Positions 1 to 6,033 of a stretch of 11,560 nucleotides of DNA are shown here, piece after piece. A program made the position numbers and the translations under genes. Positions within the stretch are counted from its first letter, which is position 1. Every line of letters starts with the position of its first letter. This DNA is from Thermoplasmata archaeon. GTDB lineage: Archaea > Thermoplasmatota > E2 > UBA202 > JdFR-43. The DNA is taken from the NCBI GenBank assembly GCA_021157745.1, contig JAGGWA010000004.1, positions 1 through 11,560 of the forward strand, written 5' to 3'. The notes under the pieces were generated by a model, which had not been told where the DNA came from, did no database searches, and saw only the letters and a program-made list of their open reading frames with translations.

Positions 1-485
1 ATAGAAGAGCTATAGAAAAGAATTTGATTAGAGGACGAAGCATCGAAGGTGTCACAGCTGCTTCCGTATATGCAGCCTGCCGCCAGACAGGTGTGCCCCA
101 TACACTGGATGAGGTTGCAGAGTCATCTAAGGTGGATAGAAAAGAAATAGGCAGAACATATCGCTTTCTTGCAAGAGAGCTCGGCTTAAAGCTAATGCCT
201 ACCTCGCCCCAAGACTACATCGAGCGTTTTTGCAGCGAGCTTGGACTTAGCGAAGATACAAAAACAAAAGCTCTGGAAATTCTAAGGCAGGCTGAGGAAA
301 AAGAACTTACTAGCGGTCGTGGACCAACAGGAGTGGCTGCGGCAGCCATATATATTGCATCCATACTCTGTGGAGAGCGAAGAACACAGCGCGAGGTTGC
401 GGATGTTGCTGGCGTAACAGAAGTTACGATACGAAATAGATACAAGGAGCTTGCTGAGCAGCTCGACTTAGATGTAGTTCTATGA
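1..485 (+). CDS. tfb: Transcription initiation factor IIB (TFB), C-terminal part
   Basis: TFB bridges TATA-bound TBP and RNA polymerase and reads the BRE upstream of the TATA box. The frame is open to the left edge (codons from base 3), so the zinc ribbon, B-finger and the start of the first cyclin fold lie outside the window. Visible are the end of cyclin repeat 1 ([20 protein letters not shown]) and all of repeat 2. Repeat 2 includes [15 protein letters not shown] and the C-terminal helix-turn-helix ([20 protein letters not shown]), which in known TFBs contacts BRE DNA. About 160 residues are visible, roughly half of a usual 300-residue TFB. The TGA stop overlaps the ATG of the next gene by 4 bases, which suggests translational coupling. 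The gene identifies the genome as archaeal. An in-frame TTG at 24 is not a real start, because it lies inside the conserved fold. Confidence 0.96.
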   Translation, partial: RRAIEKNLIRGRSIEGVTAASVYAACRQTGVPHTLDEVAESSKVDRKEIGRTYRFLARELGLKLMPTSPQDYIERFCSELGLSEDTKTKALEILRQAEEKELTSGRGPTGVAAAAIYIASILCGERRTQREVADVAGVTEVTIRNRYKELAEQLDLDVVL

Positions 486-1069
486 CAAGATGGTACAGGG
501 AAAGGAAAAGAGATTATTATTATAAGGAAGCGAAAAAACAGGGTTACAGGGCTCGCTCCTCATTCAAATTAATCCAGATAAACAACAGATATGGCATTTT
601 AAAAAAGGGTGGAGTGTTCATCGACTTGGGGGCATCGCCAGGCGGCTGGAGCCAGGTGGCGGCGAGATATGGAAAGGTTATAGCTATCGATCTGCAACCA
701 ATGCAACCTTTGGATAATGTTATTTTCATACAGGGGGATTTGACGGAAGAAGAAACGATAGAAAAGATTCGCCAGGTCGTAAGCGAGGTTGATGCAGTTA
801 TATCTGATGCCTCGCCAAACATAAGCGGAAATTATACGCTTGACCAGGCAAAAAGTGTTTGGCTCTGTGAGAATGCTTTGAAGATAGCAGAAGAATTCTT
901 GAAGCACGGCGGAAACTTTTTATGCAAAATTTTCGAAGGTGAGGACTACCCGCAATTTTTACAGAAGGTGAGGGAAAAATTCAGAATGGTTAAGCCTCAT
1001 GCGCCGCAGGCAAGCAGAAAGCAGAGCAGCGAGATATACATTGTTGCAAAAGGATATATCGGGAGATGA
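482..1069 (+). CDS. rlmE: RlmE/FtsJ-type 23S rRNA (uridine-2'-O-)-methyltransferase
   Basis: This 195-residue SAM-dependent methyltransferase very probably 2'-O-methylates a uridine in the A-loop of 23S rRNA, the role of bacterial RlmE. The Rossmann SAM-binding motif I is [13 protein letters not shown] (residues 48-60). The K-D-K-E catalytic tetrad of the family is intact: K29 in SSFKL, D109 in ISDASPN, K149 in LCKIFEG and E184 in [10 protein letters not shown]. Length fits the minimal family form, with no extra C-terminal domain such as the TRAM domain seen in some archaeal homologues. The basic N-terminus ([20 protein letters not shown]) is typical. The ATG overlaps the tfb stop by 4 bases with no clear Shine-Dalgarno sequence, so it is probably read as part of the tfb transcript. 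A tRNA-directed FtsJ relative (TRM7-like) is the main alternative; the sequence alone does not fully exclude it. Confidence 0.93.
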   Translation: MTRWYRERKRDYYYKEAKKQGYRARSSFKLIQINNRYGILKKGGVFIDLGASPGGWSQVAARYGKVIAIDLQPMQPLDNVIFIQGDLTEEETIEKIRQVVSEVDAVISDASPNISGNYTLDQAKSVWLCENALKIAEEFLKHGGNFLCKIFEGEDYPQFLQKVREKFRMVKPHAPQASRKQSSEIYIVAKGYIGR

Positions 1070-1103
1070 ATAATTTTTTAATTCAGAAATGATTCCAGAA
1101 TAA

Positions 1104-1574
1104 ATGGAATATGAAATTTGTCCCTATTGCGGAGAGGAGATTGATCCAAATGAAATATATGAGCATATGATAACGAAGCATATGGATGAAATAAGGAAAG
1201 AAGAGTTCTCTATGCTAAATGAAATGAAGCAGCAGCATTATGATTTGTTGCTTGATTTGAAGAGAAATTATCCTCCCATATTTGTGAAATTTATTGAGGA
1301 GCTTGCGGAAGAGGATAGCGAGGACATAAAAATATTCTGCATGAAAGAATTGATTTCAATGCGTGAATTCGATAAAGGAGAAAAATTGTTCAGGGAGATA
1401 ATTTCAAGGAACAATAAAAAGGAAACATGGCTGGAATACATAATAATGTTAAATAAGAAAGGACAATATGAAAAAAGTATTGAAACATGCATGGAAGCTA
1501 TGAGAATTTTTGATGATGAGCAGTTCCAGGCGAGAATGAGGCGAATCATAGAAAAAGCGAGGGCGAGATTATGA
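1104..1574 (+). CDS. Small zinc-finger protein with helical C-terminal region
   Basis: This 156-residue protein is not one I recognise as a named family. Its N-terminus carries a compact C2H2-type zinc site: C6 and C9 (ICPYCGEE), then H21 and H26 (YEHMITKH). The rest is predicted helical and highly charged. Residues about 60-150 look like two or three TPR-like helical hairpins (for example KKETWLEYIIMLNKKGQYEK followed by a second helix), suggesting a protein-binding scaffold. An in-frame TAA lies directly before the ATG, so the start is secure. No Shine-Dalgarno sequence is visible, but an A/T-rich stretch (1070-1082) lies about 28 bases upstream. The stop overlaps the hutH ATG by 4 bases, so the two are probably translated together, although a functional link to histidine breakdown is only a guess. 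A nucleic-acid-binding or regulatory role is possible. Confidence 0.82.
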   Translation: MEYEICPYCGEEIDPNEIYEHMITKHMDEIRKEEFSMLNEMKQQHYDLLLDLKRNYPPIFVKFIEELAEEDSEDIKIFCMKELISMREFDKGEKLFREIISRNNKKETWLEYIIMLNKKGQYEKSIETCMEAMRIFDDEQFQARMRRIIEKARARL

Positions 1575-3082
1575 TAATCCTGGATGGAGAAAATTTGAGT
1601 ATAGAGGATGTAATAAAAGTTGCAAGGTTCGGAGAAAGTGTTGAAATAGATGAAAAAGCCATGGAAAAAGTCAAAAAAGCAAGGAATGCCATCGAAAAAC
1701 TCCTGGAGGAAGAAAAGCCTATATATGGCGTAAACACGGGCTTTGGAGAGCTTGCAAAGGTAAGAATAGAGAAAGGCGAGATAAAAAAGCTTCAATACAA
1801 CCTTATAAGAAGCCATGCGTGCGGCGTTGGCGAGGCGCTGCCAGAAGAAATAACAAGAGCCATGATGCTTCTTCGCCTAAACTCGCTGCTTAAAGGCTAT
1901 TCTGGAGTAAGGCAGGAAGTTGTGGAAAAATTGAAAGAAGCTTTGAACAAAAAGTTTTATCCTTTTGTGCCATCTCAGGGCTCTGTCGGAGCGAGCGGCG
2001 ATCTCGTCCCTCTCGCTCACGTAGCGTTGTCTTTAATTGGAGAAGGCGAAGCATTCTATGAAGGTAAGCTTATTCCGGCGAGAGAGGCTTTGGAAAAGAT
2101 TGGCATGACGCCATTGGAACTGGATGCAAAGGAAGGAATAGCTCTTATAAATGGCACCCAATATATGGCAGGCGTGGCCACCCTCGCTTTATATGATTCT
2201 TTTAACCTGCTTAAAAATGCAATGATTGCTGGAGTAATGAGTCTGGAAGCGTTGAAAGGAACAAATAAAGCTTTTCATGAAGGTGTGGGAAAAGCCAGAC
2301 CATATGGAGGTTTAATCAAAATTGCTGATATTTTAACAAAGCTCACAGAGGGCAGCAAGATAATTGAAAAATATGGCGGGCAGCGCGTTCAAGATGCCTA
2401 CACCTTGCGATGCATGCCACAGGTTTTCGGGGCAATGCTTGACTCATTGAAATTCATCGAAAAAATTTTGAGCATTGAAATAAACTCGGCAACTGACAAT
2501 CCATTGGTCTTCGATGAGAACATAATTTCATGCGGAAATTTTCATGGTGAGCCTCTTGCAATATCAATAGATTTGCTCAACATTGTATTGACAAAGATGG
2601 CAAGTTTTTCTGAGCGGAGAATAGCCCGCCTTATAGATGAAAAGCTTTCCATGCTACCGCCTTTTTTGAGTCGTAAGCCAGGAATAAATTCCGGGGCAAT
2701 GATTTTGCAGTATGTTGCTGCTTCTTTAACCAGCGAGAATAAAAGTTTGGCGTATCCAGCGAGCGTAGATTCTATTCCGACATCTGCAAATCAGGAAGAT
2801 TATCAATCAATGGGGAGCATTGGAGCAAGGAAAGCATTGCAAATTTTGAGAAATAGTGAGAAGGTTATTGCAATTGAATTTATAACAGCAAGCCAGGCAT
2901 TGGAATTTATAGATGAAAAGCCCTCTGCTGCAATTCATAAAGCGTATGAAGCGATAAGAAAAAATGTTGAAGAGCTACATGAAGATAGACCAATGTATGG
3001 CGAGATAGAAAAGGTAGCAAAATTGATTCATGATGGAAGCATATTGAAAGAAGTTGAAAAAATTGTAAAAATTGACATTTAA
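1571..3082 (+). CDS. hutH: Histidine ammonia-lyase (HutH-like, MIO enzyme)
   Basis: This enzyme deaminates L-histidine to urocanate, the first step of histidine degradation, using the autocatalytic MIO prosthetic group. The MIO triad Ala-Ser-Gly is at 141-143 in GSVGASGDLVPLAH. Other active-site positions of the family are present: Y52 (IYGVNTGFG), H82 (SHACGVGE, a histidine-lyase feature), N194 (ALINGTQ), Q274/Y277/R280 (QDAYTLRC), F324 (GNFHG) and E409 (SANQEDY). The 503-residue length is normal. One oddity is Tyr411 after QED, where well-studied histidine lyases usually carry His (QEDH). Substrate assignment is therefore good but not certain, and an aromatic lyase or aminomutase is less likely given SHACGVGE and QED. 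No hutU, hutI or hutG/ftcD gene is nearby. It overlaps the zinc-finger gene by 4 bases and is 1 base from the next gene. Confidence 0.9.
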   Translation: MIILDGENLSIEDVIKVARFGESVEIDEKAMEKVKKARNAIEKLLEEEKPIYGVNTGFGELAKVRIEKGEIKKLQYNLIRSHACGVGEALPEEITRAMMLLRLNSLLKGYSGVRQEVVEKLKEALNKKFYPFVPSQGSVGASGDLVPLAHVALSLIGEGEAFYEGKLIPAREALEKIGMTPLELDAKEGIALINGTQYMAGVATLALYDSFNLLKNAMIAGVMSLEALKGTNKAFHEGVGKARPYGGLIKIADILTKLTEGSKIIEKYGGQRVQDAYTLRCMPQVFGAMLDSLKFIEKILSIEINSATDNPLVFDENIISCGNFHGEPLAISIDLLNIVLTKMASFSERRIARLIDEKLSMLPPFLSRKPGINSGAMILQYVAASLTSENKSLAYPASVDSIPTSANQEDYQSMGSIGARKALQILRNSEKVIAIEFITASQALEFIDEKPSAAIHKAYEAIRKNVEELHEDRPMYGEIEKVAKLIHDGSILKEVEKIVKIDI

Positions 3083-3083
3083 A

Positions 3084-3971
3084 ATGGATTTATATGAAGA
3101 AACTTACGAGCTGACAAAGCAAATTCCTCGCGGAAAAGTATCTACATATGGAGCCATAGCTATGGCTTTGGGAGATAAAATAGCTTCTCGTGCAGTTGGA
3201 ATAATGTTGAATCAAAATCCTTACAAAGAAGTGCCGTGTTATCGCGTCATTCATTCAGATGGAAGAATTGGGGGATATGCTTCAGGTATAGAAAAAAAGA
3301 TTGAATTGCTTAAAAAGGATGGAATCGAGATAAAAAATGGAAGAATAGATCTGAAAAAATATTTGTTTGATGATTTCGCAACCAGCTATCCATTGAAAAA
3401 GCTTAGGGAAGAGCAAGAAAAATTGAGGAAAAAAGTTGTTGTCGATGACAATGTTGAAGCGAATAGAATAGCTGGCGTAGATGTTTCCTATAGTAAGAAA
3501 TATGCATATGGAGCATATGTTGAATTTGATAAAAATGGAAACATTGTTAAGAAAAAGATTGTGAAAAAGAAAATAACATTTCCTTATATTCCAACATATC
3601 TTGCATATCGAGAACTGCCAGTATTGAATGAATTGATAGAGGGTGAGGAGCCGAGCATTGTTATGGTAGATGGCAATGGTTTGCTGCATCCTCGCTTTTT
3701 TGGACTGGCAAGTCATTTTGGAGTTGTGAACAACATTGCAACCATAGGAATAGCTAAAAAATTGCTACTCGGAGAGGTTATAAAAAATGATATTTTCATT
3801 GGAGAAAGGAAGGTTGGAAAAAAGCTTGGAAAAATTTTTGTCTCACCTGGGAATAAAATAAGTGTGGAAAAAGCATATGAAATAACCAAGAAATTCATGA
3901 AATATAGTATTCCAGAGCCAATTAGAATGGCGCATATCCTTGCAAATGAGGCGAGGAGGAAAGAAAGGTAA
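3084..3971 (+). CDS. Fused O6-alkylguanine-DNA alkyltransferase / endonuclease V
   Basis: This 295-residue protein fuses two DNA-repair enzymes. Residues 1-90 are the catalytic domain of an O6-alkylguanine-DNA alkyltransferase, without the usual N-terminal domain: IPRGKVSTYG, the arginine finger in SRAVG, the NQN asparagine, acceptor Cys52 in PCYRV (usually PCHRV) and IGGY. Residues about 105-290 are endonuclease V, which nicks DNA next to deaminated bases such as inosine: D133 in AGVDVSY, PYIPTYLAYRELP with E177, D196 in VMVDGNG, LLHPR and ASHFG. All catalytic carboxylates are present, so both halves look active. A protein of this architecture from Ferroplasma acidarmanus has been reported to have both activities. 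I chose the ATG at 3084, one base after the hutH stop; a TTG at 3072 is in frame but lies inside the end of hutH. The gene converges with the NERD gene, 2 bases away. Confidence 0.93.
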   Translation: MDLYEETYELTKQIPRGKVSTYGAIAMALGDKIASRAVGIMLNQNPYKEVPCYRVIHSDGRIGGYASGIEKKIELLKKDGIEIKNGRIDLKKYLFDDFATSYPLKKLREEQEKLRKKVVVDDNVEANRIAGVDVSYSKKYAYGAYVEFDKNGNIVKKKIVKKKITFPYIPTYLAYRELPVLNELIEGEEPSIVMVDGNGLLHPRFFGLASHFGVVNNIATIGIAKKLLLGEVIKNDIFIGERKVGKKLGKIFVSPGNKISVEKAYEITKKFMKYSIPEPIRMAHILANEARRKER

Positions 3972-3973
3972 TG

Positions 3974-4645
3974 CTAAAACAGTTTCCCAATTGTTTTAAT
4001 TTGCTGCGGAGATAACTTCAAACCTTTTTTGTTTTTAATATATTCTGGCAATTCATCCAAATTCAACACAGTTGCACCGCAATTTTTTAAGATTATATCT
4101 GAAGCTTTTATGAATACAACAATTGCATCCACCCACACATTCATATTTGCTTTTTCTCTAATAATTTTCTTTACTCTTATGGCGTTTCTTTTTACTTGTT
4201 TACTAGGGCTTTTTATTTCATACTCTTTCAAACCTTTTTTAGTATAATATCTCTTGATCCATCTGTCATTTTCGCACACAAAATCTCCCTCATAATTTTT
4301 TGTTTCGATCACAAATACACCATTTGGTCCTATAACAATATGGTCTATATTTTCTCTCGGAGATAATTTAATATCATTCAACACCAGATACGAGTCATCT
4401 AATTTCATCAATTGTTTTATCACTAAAAGCTCTCCTTCAAAGCCTTTCTTAAAATCTCTATATCTCTCAAAGAAAAATAGAGCAAAAGAAAATTGAATTA
4501 TGGAAAGATAAATGAGGAATGGAATAAAAAAGAAAGATAGGGCAAGAAATACCGATCCCGAAAATGATAAAGCTAAAGCAACTTTAGCATTTCTCTTCGC
4601 TTTCTCTTCCAAATATCTTCTTCTCTTCTTCAGAATTTTTGCCAT
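3974..4645 (-). CDS. Membrane-anchored NERD (nuclease-related) domain protein
   Basis: This 223-residue protein begins with a basic, possibly coiled segment (KKRRRYLEEKAKRNAK). Two closely spaced hydrophobic segments follow, at about residues 21-42 and 43-60, forming a membrane hairpin. The rest is a NERD domain, a relative of PD-(D/E)XK nucleases: FEGELLVIKQL (70-80), D101 in NIDHIVIGPNGVFVIETK, E114 and K116 in ETKNYEG, and Q150 in SPSKQVKRNA. The D...ExK core is intact, so metal-dependent nuclease activity is possible, but most NERD proteins lack a defined function and none is assigned here. With this topology the domain would most likely be cytoplasmic. It diverges from purB across 47 bases and converges on the alkyltransferase/endonuclease V gene. 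The ATG directly follows the TATA-containing spacer, consistent with a leaderless mRNA. Confidence 0.86.
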   Translation of the reverse strand: MAKILKKRRRYLEEKAKRNAKVALALSFSGSVFLALSFFFIPFLIYLSIIQFSFALFFFERYRDFKKGFEGELLVIKQLMKLDDSYLVLNDIKLSPRENIDHIVIGPNGVFVIETKNYEGDFVCENDRWIKRYYTKKGLKEYEIKSPSKQVKRNAIRVKKIIREKANMNVWVDAIVVFIKASDIILKNCGATVLNLDELPEYIKNKKGLKLSPQQIKTIGKLF

Positions 4646-4666
4646 TGAAATATTATTAGAAATTTC

Positions 4667-4676
4667 TTTATATTTA
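4667..4676. promoter_or_regulatory. TATA-like box in the NERD/purB divergent spacer
   Basis: The 47-base spacer 4646-4692 contains TTTATATTTA. Its centre lies about 22 bases before the purB ATG on the + strand and about 27 bases before the NERD ATG on the - strand. Both distances suit an archaeal TATA box driving leaderless or near-leaderless transcripts, so this one near-symmetrical element could serve both genes. There is no Shine-Dalgarno sequence before either start. This is inferred from position and composition only. Confidence 0.5.
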
Positions 4677-4692
4677 TGGGTGTTATTTTTTC

Positions 4693-6033
4693 ATGATTTG
4701 TCCTCTCGATTTTAGGTATGGAAGGGAAGAAATTAAAAAGATATTTAGCGAAGAGAGCAGACTTGCATATTGGCTGCGAGTCGAAGGCGAGCTTGCTAAA
4801 GCTCATGCAGCCATAGGAAATATTCCAAAGGAAGCTGGAGAAGAGATTGCATCAAAAGCAAATTTGAATTATGTGAAGCTTGAAAGAGTTAAGGAAATTG
4901 AGAAAGAGATCCATCATGACGTTATGGCCATGGTTAAGGCTCTGGCGGAAAAATGTGAATATGGAAAATATGTTCATCTTGGAGCAACATCCTATGATAT
5001 TGTCGACACTGCAAATGCTCTACAATTTAGAGACGCATTACATATAATTAAAAAAGAGCTTATCGAGCTTTTAAAAATTTTGATCGAGCTTGCAAGAAAG
5101 CATCGCGATACCATAATGCTCGGACGAACACACGGACAGCATGCGTTGCCAATAACTTTTGGCTTCAAAATGGCTGTTTTTGCATCCGAAACATTCCGCC
5201 ATCTGAAAAGACTCGAAAATGTAATGGAGGAAATAAGCTACGGAAAAATGGCGGGCGCCGTCGGCACAGGCGCTGCCTTTGGTGACTCATTTTTCGAATT
5301 GCAAAACTTGGTTATGAAAAATCTTGGGCTTAAGGCAGAGATGCCATCCACGCAAATAGTTGGAAGAGACCGCTACATATGCCTTTTTTCTTTTCTTTCA
5401 AATGTCGCAGCAAGCATGGAAAAATTTGCCACCGAAATCAGAAATCTGCAGAGGAGTGAGATTGGGGAAGTTGAGGAATTTTTTGGGGAAAAGCAGGTTG
5501 GCTCTTCAACGATGCCTCATAAAAGAAATCCGATAACATGTGAGCAAATATGCGGGCTTGCTCGCGTTGTGAGAAGCAACCTGTTGCCAGCATGGGAAAA
5601 TGCCATACAGTGGCATGAACGCGATTTGGCAAATTCTTCGAGTGAGCGTTTCATAATTCCTCATGCAATCATTCTTACAGACTGGGTTGTATATAAGATG
5701 AAGAATGTTTTTTCCCGCCTCGTTGTTTATCCAGAGAAAATGAAAGAAAATATAGAGAGAAGCAATGGATTGCCAATGGCTGAAGCTATTATGATAAAAA
5801 TGGTATCACTTGGAATAAGCAGGCAAGAAGCTCATGAATTAATGAGGCGATATTCAATGGAAGCAAAAGAAAAGAACATTCATTTAAAAGAGATTTTGAA
5901 AAGAGAGGGATGGGGAGAAAAATTGAACCTCGATGAACTATTCAATCCAGAAAATTACATTGGAAAAGCAAAAGAAATCGTTGATATTGTTACAGAAAAG
6001 CTATCCAAAGAGATTGCCAAAATTGAAATCTAA
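4693..6033 (+). CDS. purB: Adenylosuccinate lyase
   Basis: PurB catalyses two steps of purine synthesis, releasing fumarate from SAICAR and from adenylosuccinate. The 446-residue length is typical. The fumarase/aspartase-superfamily signature is GSSTMPHKRNP (270-280), whose serine (S271/S272) sits on the mobile catalytic loop. Histidines matching known catalytic positions are H75 in EIHHDVMA and H147 in GRTHGQHALPITFG. The N-terminal pattern (CPLDFRYGREEIKKIFSEE) and LGATSYDIVDTANA are characteristic of PurB rather than of argininosuccinate lyase or fumarase. The ATG starts right after a T-rich run and about 22 bases past a TATA-like box. The last 33 bases overlap the 3' end of the convergent repeat-protein gene. 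No other purine gene is in the window. Confidence 0.96.
   Translation: MICPLDFRYGREEIKKIFSEESRLAYWLRVEGELAKAHAAIGNIPKEAGEEIASKANLNYVKLERVKEIEKEIHHDVMAMVKALAEKCEYGKYVHLGATSYDIVDTANALQFRDALHIIKKELIELLKILIELARKHRDTIMLGRTHGQHALPITFGFKMAVFASETFRHLKRLENVMEEISYGKMAGAVGTGAAFGDSFFELQNLVMKNLGLKAEMPSTQIVGRDRYICLFSFLSNVAASMEKFATEIRNLQRSEIGEVEEFFGEKQVGSSTMPHKRNPITCEQICGLARVVRSNLLPAWENAIQWHERDLANSSSERFIIPHAIILTDWVVYKMKNVFSRLVVYPEKMKENIERSNGLPMAEAIMIKMVSLGISRQEAHELMRRYSMEAKEKNIHLKEILKREGWGEKLNLDELFNPENYIGKAKEIVDIVTEKLSKEIAKIEI

Noticed and set aside
1268..1816. Long minus-strand open frame opposite the zinc-finger gene and hutH
   Set aside because: Its product is rich in Phe/Ile/Ser/Leu as expected from the reverse of Lys/Glu-rich coding, crosses two well-supported genes and has no recognisable domain.
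3072..3083. TTG start four codons upstream for the alkyltransferase/endonuclease V gene
   Set aside because: An ATG at 3084 lies one base after the hutH stop and fits the fold; the extension lies within the end of hutH.
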